This document shows positions 10,730 through 18,622 of a stretch of DNA of 64,000 nt, piece after piece (position 1 is the first letter of the stretch; every line of letters begins with the position of its first letter). The notes under the pieces are model-generated. The model did not search any database. It had not been told where the DNA came from and worked only from the letters and a program-made list of their open reading frames with translations. A program made the position numbers and the translations under genes. The stretch comes from Thiotrichales bacterium (GTDB taxonomy: Bacteria; Pseudomonadota; Gammaproteobacteria; Beggiatoales; Beggiatoaceae), in contig JADGEH010000005.1 of NCBI GenBank assembly GCA_016744475.1, forward strand, positions 1-64,000, read 5' to 3'.

Positions 10730-11359
10730 TTATGCCCCCGTTAATGTTTGGATATTATTCCTAACATCCTCCAACTTATTCTCATGTTCTTTCTTCATTG
10801 AAAGTAGTTTATCTCTATTTTTAGCTGAAACACCACCTAACTTGAGGTCTATTTGCGCAAGCGTATTAATCAATTTGCGTTCTACACTAATGGCATGTTC
10901 AAACGCTGCAATAATGGCTTTTCTAAAGTTCAAGCGCTCTTCCTCATTCAAACGGAGGAGGTCAATTGTCCATGCTCCTGCTGGTGAGTGTGCGACAACA
11001 GTTCCGCTTGACTCAGAACGAAGGTGTTGATGCATAACATAATCGCATGGATTGGGGACAAATTGCCCATTACTTAGCTGGATGTGAGTGGGCCAAAATT
11101 CTCCTTTTCTCCGGTTGCAGGTATTGCATGAATAGAATAAGTTGGAATAATCCGTTTCTAAGGAGGGGTATTTCTTTTTTGGCTTGTAATGATCAACTCC
11201 AAAAGCATCAAGGTCGCCTAAGCTGTCCGGTTTTCGGCAGTAAATACACGTCCTACCAAATTCCTCTCTCAAATAGGGCTTATATTTTCTATAATTGTTG
11301 TATTGAGGGGGCTTCTGGGTTCTGATGTGTATGTTTTTAGGATAATGAAATGGTTTCAT
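10730..11359 (-). CDS. HNH endonuclease
   Basis: This 209-residue protein has a zinc-ribbon HNH core in its first half: CIYC (residues about 37-40), FGVDHYKPKK with the catalytic histidine, NLFYSCNTCNRRKGE with the second cysteine pair and the asparagine. This is the HNH arrangement found in many restriction and defence nucleases (CxxC, DH, CxxC). The C-terminal half is helical with no domain I can name. The start ATG at 11359 lies 9 bp after the stop of the preceding gene, so co-translation is likely. It is the last gene of the cassette and is followed directly by the attC-like site. An antiphage or DNA-targeting role is inferred from the nuclease fold and mobile setting; it is not shown. 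Confidence 0.8.
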   Translation of the reverse strand: MKPFHYPKNIHIRTQKPPQYNNYRKYKPYLREEFGRTCIYCRKPDSLGDLDAFGVDHYKPKKKYPSLETDYSNLFYSCNTCNRRKGEFWPTHIQLSNGQFVPNPCDYVMHQHLRSESSGTVVAHSPAGAWTIDLLRLNEEERLNFRKAIIAAFEHAISVERKLINTLAQIDLKLGGVSAKNRDKLLSMKKEHENKLEDVRNNIQTLTGA

Positions 11360-11368
11360 AGCCTGATA

Positions 11369-11857
11369 TCAATCCATTAAATTTAGCATCTCCCTCAGTT
11401 CAGCGTCGGCCTGCTCGATTTCCTGGAGTTGCCCAATGATTTGCTCAACATGTGCAATTTCTTGTTCCGAGACGCAAGGGATAAGGTTTTCTATGCGTTT
11501 ATTGAGGATTTGCAGTCTGGCTTTGTCTTCAGTAGAAAGTGAGTTATCTGCATATTGCCTTGCCAGTAAGGTTATGCGATGCATATTTGAAATATAAACC
11601 TTGTCATTTTCAAGGTCTTCAGCGGGTATAGGCTCAACATCATATTCTTCCGTATCGTACACCATTTCGGATTGCAGCATTGTCCGTCTGGATGATGACC
11701 CGAATTTTGGTAAAAATCGCTTAATTTGCTCGAAAGCATTTGATGATAAAGAGGTGTCTTTTTGGGCATGTTGATCTGCATTGCCCTCAATGTGAGTCTC
11801 TGGCAGGGGGAAATCCCAAATATCACCATCGCGGGAAATGAGTGTTCCAGTATACAT
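11369..11857 (-). CDS. Conserved-looking protein of unknown function in the cassette
   Basis: The protein is 162 residues from the ATG at 11857, which has an AGGAA ribosome site 9 bp upstream. The frame extends further upstream to 11929, but that part overlaps the previous gene. I do not recognise a family. The N-terminus reads MYTGTLISRDGDIWDFPLPE; the middle is acidic; the C-terminal 80 residues are predicted helical and glutamate/glutamine rich (EQIIGQLQEIEQADAELREM), suggesting a coiled coil. It lies 17 bp after the TIGR04255 gene and 9 bp before the HNH gene, so it is probably a subunit or regulator of whatever that pair does. Confidence 0.6.
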   Translation of the reverse strand: MYTGTLISRDGDIWDFPLPETHIEGNADQHAQKDTSLSSNAFEQIKRFLPKFGSSSRRTMLQSEMVYDTEEYDVEPIPAEDLENDKVYISNMHRITLLARQYADNSLSTEDKARLQILNKRIENLIPCVSEQEIAHVEQIIGQLQEIEQADAELREMLNLMD

Positions 11858-11874
11858 TGTTATTTCCTTATGAC

Positions 11875-12630
11875 TTAGGTATGACTGCTTGCGACAAGCT
11901 TTTCTTTGGCCTTTTGTCCAAGTGACCACATAAAGAGGGAATAATTTGTTTTATTAAAGTCTTTTACAAGCTCAAGCGCATCGTTATATTCAACGCCTTC
12001 ACTGTAATGGTCAAAATCTAAATAATATTTGGAAATCGGCTCAGACGGGTTGTTTCTTGGGGGAAAGCCATGCTTTACAGCATATTGACCTCTTTCAATA
12101 AACCCTCGAAACTCTGAGTTAAACTGCGAGAGTGTCCCTAACTGCTCACAAACTGGCGTACTTAAAAGAATAGGGTTAAGCCAGCCATTAAGGTCTGTAT
12201 CATCTATCGGTATGATATTGATGTAACGCAAACCAATACGCGTAAAAAAGTCTGTGTCAAGCAGGTTTTTTGATATACCCAGTAATTCTTCAAGGCGCTC
12301 AAAAAATTCTTCAAATTCAGTGTATTTTGAAGTTTCCAAGGAAATGGCGCTGGTTCGTAAAGAGATAATCCAGTCCCGCTTTTTGGACTCGAATAAATAT
12401 TTTTTTCCTAACGTTGAGGGACCTGCTTCGCTAATGCCAACGCCTGTTTCTTTAGAATAATGAGGGTAATTCTTTCGTAGTAGCTTCTGCATTTTCACGG
12501 GAGGGCTTTCTTCAAGCTCAAGGAGTGTTGGAAATTTGAGTTCGCATACTGCCGTTTTGATAAAGTTATTTTTATGACGTACAGGCTCTTCATCTGGGAC
12601 ATTTAGATAACAAATGGTTTCGTCTGTCAT
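11875..12630 (-). CDS. TIGR04255 family protein
   Basis: This 251-residue protein resembles TIGR04255: an N-terminal NNFIKTAVCELKFPTL strand-helix start, a central WIISLRTSAISLETSKYTEFEEF segment and the DFFTRIGLRYINII motif that marks the family, followed by a C-terminal KYYLDFDHYSE strand. The biochemical function of the family is not established. It is often met next to restriction or other accessory genes. Here it is the first gene of a three-gene cassette ending in an HNH nuclease. The start ATG at 12630 is preceded by AAGGATATAAA, a plausible ribosome site. The upstream 140 bp to the attC site should hold the cassette promoter, if it has one. Confidence 0.75.
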   Translation of the reverse strand: MTDETICYLNVPDEEPVRHKNNFIKTAVCELKFPTLLELEESPPVKMQKLLRKNYPHYSKETGVGISEAGPSTLGKKYLFESKKRDWIISLRTSAISLETSKYTEFEEFFERLEELLGISKNLLDTDFFTRIGLRYINIIPIDDTDLNGWLNPILLSTPVCEQLGTLSQFNSEFRGFIERGQYAVKHGFPPRNNPSEPISKYYLDFDHYSEGVEYNDALELVKDFNKTNYSLFMWSLGQKAKEKLVASSHT

Positions 12631-12767
12631 TTTATATCCTTAATAGGCAATAGATGAAGGTTGAAATAATGTGGTAACAACTACCCACTGGCAACGCTAC
12701 TTTCAAGAGCAACGCTAGACGCGGAATTATATAATATTTTGAACGGGCTGTGCATTTAACTTATGCA

Positions 12768-12864
12768 GCCCAACGCCTAAGCTAAGCCGACACCCGCCGC
12801 CACAGCCCTAAAATCAAACCCAAAAAGCCCGACGGCGGGTGGTCGGCCTTGAGCGACAAGTCCA
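12768..12864 (-). other. attC-like integron recombination site (upstream of cassette)
   Basis: On the minus strand the R' box is GTTGGGC (12774-12768, a full match to GTTRRRY), preceded by the L' arm CGGCGGGTGTCGGCTTAGC. The L'' arm GCTCAAGGCCGACCACCCG pairs with it except for several unpaired bases. The R'' box at the far end is poorly conserved, probably because the GTAGGATGGG palindrome starting near 12866 is inserted against it. Both attC sites share a GTCGGGC-T-run stretch at the start of the central loop. Confidence 0.7.
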
Positions 12865-12865
12865 G

Positions 12866-12991
12866 TAGGGTGGGATGGGTAGAGGCGCATTATGATGTTT
12901 GATTTTGCTATGAACCTTATCGCGCCGAAACCCATCATTCATCCATTACCGAAATGATGGGTTTCGCTCTACTCTACCCATCCTACCGCGC
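12866..12991. repeat. Palindromic repeat family E, copy 1 (GTAGGATGGGTAGAG type)
   Basis: The left arm is GGGTGGGATGGGTAGAGGCG, the right arm CTCTACTCTACCCATCCTAC, and the centre contains CGAAACCCATCATTC pairing with GAAATGATGGGTTTCG. Other copies are at 18494-18608 and 15671-15786, with a partial copy at 22346-22400. The arms are nested, so the whole can fold into a long hairpin. It abuts the R'' side of the neighbouring attC. Confidence 0.75.
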
Positions 12992-13009
12992 TCACAACAA
13001 GTCTAATCA

Positions 13010-13530
13010 TCATTGAACAAAACGCACAAAATATAAACACCACATAACGATTAAAATAGCGACACCCGAGATGAAAGCTTTCATTCGATATTTCAAATTA
13101 TTGTTGGTGGTATGAATATAGCTGTGCACATATCTTGATGTGACAAACATCCAAGCCAAAACTATTTGACTTATTTCAACCTTATTTGTAACAAACAACA
13201 TGATTGAAATGACATAAAACAGAATGGGTAATGCCAATAAATTGTCATAGTTTTGGCTTACTTTAGCCAAGTATTCTGGATGTTCCCCACCTCTGTTGAG
13301 AACATAATGTAGCAAAATTACATCAGTTGTTAAGACTGCCAGTCCTTCAAGGACTGGCAGTCTTGGATTTGGATATATCGTAAGCCTATAAACGATGTAA
13401 TTTAGCTATAGTTTCGATTCAGATCACCTTTCTTTACCGCTGTAAACCTTAGTTTTCCTAGCCATAGACCTATACCAAAAGTAAGGAATACCAAAGCAAA
13501 CACAGGAAAAAATATTGTAGCTTGTTCCAT
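13010..13530 (-). pseudogene. MAPEG family membrane protein gene interrupted by a family B repeat
   Basis: The 5' part (ATG at 13530) encodes a membrane segment, MEQATIFFPVFALVFLTFG, then KKGDLNRN. A 99-bp element at 13310-13408 follows and puts a stop directly in frame. Beyond it the frame continues YVLNRGGEHPEYLAKVSQNY and DNLLALPILFYV, then RYVHSYIHTTNNN, the typical MAPEG end (N-x-x-N-x-x-E/D-x-P, R-x-x-H). Removing the element and one TA copy restores AAC TAT TAT GTT, an intact frame. A TTG at 13315 could still allow a truncated 101-residue product. MAPEG proteins are four-helix membrane enzymes of glutathione or eicosanoid metabolism; the bacterial ones are mostly uncharacterised. The gene lies just upstream of an attC-like site, so it may itself have been a cassette gene. 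Confidence 0.8.
13310..13408 (-). repeat. Family B 99-bp element, copy 1 (inside MAPEG gene)
   Basis: Terminal inverted repeats TAGCTAAATTAC and GTAATTTTGCTA, with a central hairpin GACTGCCAGTCC-TTGA-GGACTGGCAGTC. It is flanked by TA on the left and CA on the right, the latter probably a mutated TA duplication. Same length as copy 4 at 50531-50629. Confidence 0.85.
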
Positions 13531-13611
13531 TATGTATCCTCTTATTTGTCATTTAACATCTTGTATAACCGACTATTTGCAGAATCATTGCAAATAATCG
13601 AGTTCTCCATA

Positions 13612-14532
13612 TTATTCATCGACAACCCCATAAATCCAAGCGCGTTCCACCATTTGACGCGCCCAACCGCTGTGCGTGGCTTTTTCATGCATTTGCTCAT
13701 GACGCTTGAACACCGCAGGGCTGTATTCATCCAAGAGTTTTTGCGCCACTTCATAATCTTGTCGAGACACGCGATATAGATGTTGCACCACATCAATTTG
13801 CCAAGGATGAATAATGGTTTTTCCAAATAAACCATTGAGCAAATCTAAACGCACTTCTTGTTGCAAAACACGGCGATGTTGATCATTAAAGCATTCAAAA
13901 ACGGGCGCTGAGATATTAAACCCACTGGAACCAAACAATAAAACACAATGCGTCACAATATGTTTAATAATCCCAATATCATAAATCAAGGTTTGGCAAT
14001 CACGGCGCAAATTAAAACAGGCCAGCAAATCCGTTGCACCAATGCGCACTGATAAAATCTGTTCTTTATGTGGCAATAGAAAATCACGAATAGCCGTCAT
14101 CTGTGAAATCTCAAAGACATCTTTTTCCAGAATCGGCATGTAGTATTTATCAGGTAAGAGATGTTCACAGTATTGCACCATATTATCAGTGGTCAATTTA
14201 GGCAAAACAAAACCATCAATTTTGTCTAAATGCGCCAATTGATTCAATTGCTGTAAAGCTTTGGGATGGCGGACACGAATAAACAATAGAGGACGCTGTT
14301 GTTCATCTGCATCTAATGCATGGAGTAGTTTTTCAATAGAATGGTAAGCATAGGGTAGATCATCATCGGCGATAGAATCTTCAGTATCTATGACTAAAGA
14401 TTTTAAGTTCGGATATTTTAAACCTTGTGCCAGATGAATTAAGTCAGGGTGAATGGCGGGCACATACAAAGTAGCACCCAGCGTTAAATATTTGCGCGTT
14501 AACTTCGCATCTAATAGATGTTGTCTAGACAC
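13612..14532 (-). CDS. HpcH/HpaI aldolase / citrate lyase beta-like protein
   Basis: The 306-residue protein has the CitE-like TIM-barrel pattern: LGATLYVPAIHPDLI at the start, LVIDTEDSIADDDL with the acidic metal-binding residues, LFIRVRHP with the conserved arginine, DGFVLPKL, MPILEKDVF in place of the usual I-E-T, and LSVRIGATDL followed by GKTIIHPWQI. The C-terminal KATHSGWARQMVERAWIYGV segment extends beyond the barrel and resembles CitE-like proteins of tellurium-resistance-type biosynthetic clusters, though no ter gene is seen here. The substrate is unknown. Translation starts at a GTG (14532) with GAGGA upstream. Confidence 0.75.
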   Translation of the reverse strand: MSRQHLLDAKLTRKYLTLGATLYVPAIHPDLIHLAQGLKYPNLKSLVIDTEDSIADDDLPYAYHSIEKLLHALDADEQQRPLLFIRVRHPKALQQLNQLAHLDKIDGFVLPKLTTDNMVQYCEHLLPDKYYMPILEKDVFEISQMTAIRDFLLPHKEQILSVRIGATDLLACFNLRRDCQTLIYDIGIIKHIVTHCVLLFGSSGFNISAPVFECFNDQHRRVLQQEVRLDLLNGLFGKTIIHPWQIDVVQHLYRVSRQDYEVAQKLLDEYSPAVFKRHEQMHEKATHSGWARQMVERAWIYGVVDE

Positions 14533-15140
14533 TTAAAATCCTCATTCCTTCATTATTCATTGACATAAAAGCACCGCTTTTGCAGAGTCTGTGAGTGATG
14601 GAATCACAGGGATGTGGGCAGGGTGCATGATTAGGCGGGCATTCTGCTGGATTTTATGGATGTGCTCAACTGACTAATTTGTCAGATATGTAACACGCTA
14701 AGATGAGGCAATAGCCTTTGTTAAAGATTGTCTCATGCCAACGCTCTTTTCTCGTGCCAGCATTCCACCATGAGGGCTACAGGGCTGACGCACCGCAGGT
14801 GTGATGACAGGGTGCATGGAAACCAGACAAGCCACTGAGCGGCGATGTCCAACGGGCGTTCAGATATTTAACAAACCAAGTTGCCCTCGGATATTGCTGG
14901 GTTTTTTCAGCGCGGTATTCAGCGTACCGAGGAGCACACTTCTATACAGAAACACGAGATGATTTAAATAACCATCAATGCAAAAATAGAATAAGAAAAA
15001 TGGCCTGTAGAATATTGTTTATTTGCATCTAATGCCCCCGACCAAAACCCAGGCGCTTCTTGTCCGCTGTAGAAGCACGCCATAGACATATTATGTATAA
15101 TACAAAAACACACTCACCCATTATCACCAGGCATCAATAT
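14533..15140. other. 600-bp stretch without a recognised gene
   Basis: No coding frame with family resemblance was found on either strand. The segment contains short repeated phrases such as CAGGGTGCATG (near 14619 and again near 14808). It probably holds the promoter for the minus-strand aldolase-like gene and decayed sequence next to the IS630 remnant. Confidence 0.35.
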
Positions 15141-15600
15141 ATGGATACACAAGATCATTTACTATCTCTGATAGAAACAGGAAAGCCACTTGAAATAAAG
15201 CGGGCACTGGCTGTTCGCATGTCTATAAAAGGATATAGCCGTGCAGAAATTGCTCAATTGTTAGACGTGAGTCTTCAATTTATAGATAAATGGAAGCCCA
15301 TTTATTTTGAAAAGGGCGCAGAAGGCTTGAAGTTGAATTACAAAGGTTCTGAAGGTTATCTTTCAAAGCAAGAACGTGAGTCTATTATTAAATACATACT
15401 CGCTCAAGAGTGCATGGCAACAGATGAACTTAAAGCTTATATCACTACAAAATATGGTGTGACATACAATTCCATGCAATCTTATACACGGTTATTAAAC
15501 AAAGCTCGCGCTAGAGGTAAAAAGACATAACAAAGTGAATCTTCAAAACAGATTGACATTAAAAAGAAGAGATAGAGATAGGAGGAATGTCATCAGCTAC
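15141..15600 (+). pseudogene. IS630-type transposase, N-terminal part only
   Basis: A 130-residue frame from ATG 15141 encodes the winged-helix N-terminal DNA-binding region of IS630-like transposases (IKRALAVRMSIKGYSRAEIA, QFIDKWKPIYFEKGAEGL). It stops at 15530 just after the NKARARGKK linker. Sequence matching the next part (VNLQNR-LTLKRRDRDRRNV) continues in another frame to about 15600, where a palindromic repeat begins. The DDE domain is missing, so this is a frameshifted and truncated remnant. IS630 elements insert at TA, the same target as repeat families B and D. Confidence 0.65.
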
Positions 15601-15611
15601 GGGGATTTAAA

Positions 15612-15656
15612 AATGGCGGATGACGGCGCAAAAAGACGCGCCTTATCCGCCTTACG
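15612..15656. repeat. Palindromic repeat family F, copy 1
   Basis: GGCGGATGACGGCGCAAAAA pairs with GACGCGCCTTATCCGCC to form a hairpin. A second copy in the opposite orientation is at 49882-49935 (TAAGGCGGCATAAGGCGCG). It truncates the IS630 remnant. Confidence 0.65.
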
Positions 15657-15670
15657 GGTTCATTGGACGG

Positions 15671-15786
15671 AATTAGCCCACCCTACATGGCTTGATCCGC
15701 GAGTTTTGGCATTAACTTTACCGCCCCGAACCCCATTATTCACCAAACACCGAAATGATGGGTTTTGCTCCGCTCTACCCATCCAC
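15671..15786. repeat. Palindromic repeat family E, degenerate copy
   Basis: The right half (CCGAAATGATGGGTTTTGCT and CTCTACCCATCC) matches the family E copies at 12866 and 18494. The left half is more diverged (CCCACCCTACATGGC). Confidence 0.5.
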
Positions 15787-15833
15787 CTCGCTTGCGAGCT
15801 CAAACCTTGACCCACAAGTTATGGAACCCCCAA

Positions 15834-16148
15834 ATGTCGCATGACGCTATCGCTTATGCGACCTACGCGAGCTCCATCACAGGCCCGATTCGCTGCCCCT
15901 TGCCCAATCCGCTAGCCTGGAATATTCCCAAAGGCAGCGCTTATGCGCGTACAGAATCGTCCAAAGGTGAATTAGGGTTTTATGCAGTATCGGATGGCGG
16001 CAGCAAGCCCTGGCGCGTGCATGTACGCGGTGCCTCCAGTATGCACGCCGTGCAAGTGTTGGAAAATCTGTGCAAAGGCGCACGTTTAGAAGATGTTGCA
16101 CAAATCATGTTTTCTTTAGATGCGTGTCCACCCGAAGTAGATCGCTAA
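15834..16148 (+). CDS. NuoD-like C-terminal domain, stand-alone fragment
   Basis: The frame from ATG 15834 gives 104 residues whose last 80 match the C-terminus of the 49-kDa/NuoD subunit of complex I: PKGSAYARTESSKGELGFY, VSDGGSKPWRVHVRGASS, then LEDVAQIMFSLDACPPEVDR ending in the hallmark EVDR. Full NuoD is about 400 residues; the quinone- and N2-cluster-proximal N-terminal part is absent, and the upstream DNA is repeats. Either a pseudogene fragment left by rearrangement or a short expressed protein; the intact reading frame leaves both open. The usual GSID near the end is FSLD here, showing divergence from a functional complex I subunit. Confidence 0.6.
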   Translation: MSHDAIAYATYASSITGPIRCPLPNPLAWNIPKGSAYARTESSKGELGFYAVSDGGSKPWRVHVRGASSMHAVQVLENLCKGARLEDVAQIMFSLDACPPEVDR

Positions 16149-16266
16149 GTGCTGAAGTGGTTTGCGGCGTGAACATGGGGGGGATAGTTGCGTGCACACC
16201 CAAAAGACGGTGAGCACCCTACCGGGCTAACATCCCTATAGGTGGCACACCTGCGCCCGCAATGAG

Positions 16267-17604
16267 TTATTTTTTAAAGTGAAAAAATTTTTGTGTAGGT
16301 AGACGTATGATGTCGTTTGTTTTTATATCAGAACGCCTTTGCTCACCCTTTTCACCAATAGCTTCAATTTCTTTACATTGCAACAGTTCTTTTGATAAGT
16401 CTAGCAATTGCTCTTTAGATGCGAGACAGTGATTAGCAGAGTCATTATAGAAATCTTTGAACTTAACTTCTTTAGCATACAACCATTTAGGCATATCTTC
16501 TTGTATTGAAAACCCCATTTTCCTCTTATCATGTTCATTAAAATTAAACTTATCTTTAGATTCAAATAACTCTGGTTGTCCAATAATATCCTTTTTCCCA
16601 ATAAAGCCAAGTATATCCAAGCCATGTGTTCCATAATGAGAGATTATAGCTTTATTATTATTGGCATATTGCCAGTGGATATTTATCATTACAGACCGAG
16701 CTTTTGAGTGGTTAGATAAGTGAATCAGCCATATATCTCTATGGTTGCCGACCTCGCCTAAAAAAAATGCAGTGTAATATTTTGCATTAGAAAACAAGAG
16801 TAATTTCTCTAGAACTTTAGTTTGAATGATACCCCTATATGTTTTTGGGTAAGCCAATTTGTCTTCCTGTAATTCATTTATATTTAAGCCAAGTTTTTCG
16901 ACATAATTCTTCACCTGTTTTGCAGATTCAATTTTTTTTGTAGGCTCAGCTTCAGAAAATAAACTTTGTTGAGCAGCTTTGCGTGTTTCTGTTTCAGGGT
17001 TAGCAATATAATCAATCAAGTGATTAACAGATAATGTCAAGATTACTTCAGAATTTTTCAGTAAATCGAAAATTCTTCTAATACATTCAAAAGGAACATC
17101 TACATAGCCGTATTGATCAAGTATAAAGATACTGCGTGCTGTTTCCCCAATGCTATCAGAAATATTAGTGACTATATCAAGATAGGTTTTCTCAAAATTT
17201 CCTGGAATAAGTTTTATGTTAGGTTGTTGCTTAATTCCAATTTTAGATAAATGATTTTCTAAATACTCAAATACAGATTTCTTTTTTTCTATAAAAAACA
17301 GTCTTGAGTCAACTGTAAAAAGAGAGCTTCTATTCGAATTAACTAATTGCTCTCCATTTTTAATAGCTTCTATAATTTTTACGGGAGAACCTTGATGTTC
17401 ATTAGCATTATCATCAAGATATAAACCACCTCCTGCAAAAGCATCAACAACAGCTAATTTCAACGACGGTATTGATGGTCTTTGAATGAGTGTTTTTATA
17501 TATTGCTCAATATAAGATTGATAAATAGCCTGTTTTACTATCGTATGTGGTTCGATAAGTGGTGGCGGTTGCCCAATTTCCCAGTCATATTCATGTTTAG
17601 GCAT
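16267..17604 (-). CDS. tcmP: Three-Cys-motif partner protein TcmP
   Basis: This 445-residue protein has the features of TcmP proteins: an N-terminal W-x-x-G-x-P-P-x-I-x-P-H-T start, LAVVDAFAGGGLY, which resembles motif I of Rossmann methyltransferases, and IFILDQYGYVDVPFE in place of the D-P-x-G motif. It is defined by its strict pairing with a three-cysteine protein, and the DUF5131 gene lies directly upstream (stop TAA at 17610-17608, TcmP ATG at 17604, 3 bp between). The TcmP ribosome site (AAGGAG) lies inside the last codons of the upstream gene, so translation is coupled. The function is not established. The fold suggests nucleic acid or nucleotide chemistry, and the pair is typically found in accessory regions. 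Confidence 0.85.
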   Translation of the reverse strand: MPKHEYDWEIGQPPPLIEPHTIVKQAIYQSYIEQYIKTLIQRPSIPSLKLAVVDAFAGGGLYLDDNANEHQGSPVKIIEAIKNGEQLVNSNRSSLFTVDSRLFFIEKKKSVFEYLENHLSKIGIKQQPNIKLIPGNFEKTYLDIVTNISDSIGETARSIFILDQYGYVDVPFECIRRIFDLLKNSEVILTLSVNHLIDYIANPETETRKAAQQSLFSEAEPTKKIESAKQVKNYVEKLGLNINELQEDKLAYPKTYRGIIQTKVLEKLLLFSNAKYYTAFFLGEVGNHRDIWLIHLSNHSKARSVMINIHWQYANNNKAIISHYGTHGLDILGFIGKKDIIGQPELFESKDKFNFNEHDKRKMGFSIQEDMPKWLYAKEVKFKDFYNDSANHCLASKEQLLDLSKELLQCKEIEAIGEKGEQRRSDIKTNDIIRLPTQKFFHFKK

Positions 17605-17607
17605 ACA

Positions 17608-18357
17608 TTAACTCCTTATTTCCGTCGGCATTCCATCCCATGTTTTCCCTTGCAATAAACGACCGTTTTCCTTTTTATTGCGTTTAGCGCCATCGGCTCC
17701 CCATGCTCCCCATTGCTTAAAGAAAAATAAAACATTTTGAGCCTCGCATTGCCGTTTAACATTTTCAACCCAAGCAGGTTCCATTTTTCTAGCTTTGGCA
17801 CCACTTTCACCGCCTACAATCACCCAGTGAATATCAGAGAAATCAACTGCACCTAAGTCTTCTAATAGCGGCTCAACCGATAAAAAGCGAATACTGGCAG
17901 GCATATTTCTTAATAAATCTATTCTAGGTAAACCTTCTTTAATATTTTCGACAGTGACACCCAACCAAACATTTTCAGGAATGGATTTTTTTTTGAAATA
18001 CAAAGGCAAACGCTCCGCACGTTTGGTCAATATTTGGTAGCGATGATGAGGTGTTTGACGGATAACATCGAATACCTGATCTAAATAATGATCCGGTATG
18101 TCTTGGTGGAACAAATCGCTCATTGAGTTGACAAAAAATGTTGTTGGCGTTTTACGCTTTAATGGCTGGCTTAGGCGTTCAGGCATGATGCTTAATGCAA
18201 AACCATTGTCATACCCGCTTGTTTTCATTGCTTTCAGGCGTTTAGCCATCGTTTCAGCGTAACAATGCTTGCATCCTGCTGACACCTTATCGCAACCTGT
18301 CGTTGGATTCCAAGTTTGTTCAGTCCATTCAATTTTTGAAACACTAGACACGCGCAT
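17608..18357 (-). CDS. DUF5131 (phage Gp37/Gp68-like) three-cysteine protein
   Basis: The 249-residue protein starts SKIEWTEQTWNPTTGCDKVS and continues AGCKHCYAE, giving the three-cysteine motif CxxxxxxCxxC that resembles a radical-SAM iron-sulfur site. Other family motifs: FFVNSMSDLFH, YQILTKRAERLP, VWLGVTVEN, RFLSVEPLLEDLG, WVIVGGESG and FFFKQWG. This is the Gp37/Gp68 family found in phages and bacterial accessory DNA. It forms a two-gene unit with TcmP, which begins 3 bp after its stop. The reaction is unknown. A radical-SAM-like modification carried out with its partner is an inference. Confidence 0.88.
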   Translation of the reverse strand: MRVSSVSKIEWTEQTWNPTTGCDKVSAGCKHCYAETMAKRLKAMKTSGYDNGFALSIMPERLSQPLKRKTPTTFFVNSMSDLFHQDIPDHYLDQVFDVIRQTPHHRYQILTKRAERLPLYFKKKSIPENVWLGVTVENIKEGLPRIDLLRNMPASIRFLSVEPLLEDLGAVDFSDIHWVIVGGESGAKARKMEPAWVENVKRQCEAQNVLFFFKQWGAWGADGAKRNKKENGRLLQGKTWDGMPTEIRS

Positions 18358-18493
18358 TTACCTCTGACATTTTAGTTTATCCAATATTGCATCATCGTAA
18401 TGATTAAGAATAATACTGTTAAAAAATACAGTATAAAAGTAAAAGCCTTTATAAAACAATATTCCAAGTTAGAAGTTTATAGGCTATAGCACG

Positions 18494-18608
18494 GTAGGAT
18501 GGGTAGAGGCGTGCCCATGAACCTGTTTTAATGGCAAAACCTTCCCGCACCGAAACCCATCATTCATCCCTCGAAATGATGGGTTTCGCTCCGCTCTACC
18601 CATCCTAC
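18494..18608. repeat. Palindromic repeat family E, copy 2
   Basis: GTAGGATGGGTAGAGGCG on the left and GCTCTACCCATCCTAC on the right form the outer arms. CGAAACCCATCATTC and GAAATGATGGGTTTCG form the inner arms. It lies in the 265-bp gap between the DUF5131 gene start and the PqiC gene end, which otherwise shows only AT-rich, gene-free sequence. Confidence 0.8.
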
Positions 18609-18622
18609 AACCACAACTGAAT

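Larger units (their letters stand above)
10630..12773 (-). mobile_element. Putative integron gene cassette carrying three genes
   Basis: The interval lies between the predicted cleavage points (G/TT) of the R' boxes of two attC-like sites, at 12774/12773 and 10630/10629, about 2.14 kb. It holds three co-directed, closely packed genes (11875-12630, 11369-11857, 10730-11359) on the same strand as the attC polarity, with the last stop abutting the downstream attC. Most cassettes carry one gene, so three is uncommon. With no integrase nearby this would be a cluster of attC sites lacking an integrase, or part of a longer array. The whole-cassette reading is an inference from the two sites. Confidence 0.65.

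Noticed and set aside
10650-11030. Plus-strand open frame across the attC site and HNH gene
   Set aside because: It is a shadow of the HNH gene; the minus-strand frame has clear CxxC-DH-CxxC motifs and a ribosome site.
13548-13606. Possible third attC-like site (hairpin TTATTTGCA/TGCAAATA near GTTAAAT) upstream of the MAPEG gene
   Set aside because: The arms form one continuous stem without the unpaired bases and box spacing of an attC site. It is more simply a hairpin after the aldolase-like gene.
15535-15810. Open frame of 91 codons after the IS630 remnant
   Set aside because: It reads through the tail of the IS630 gene and two palindromic repeats; there is no independent family signal.
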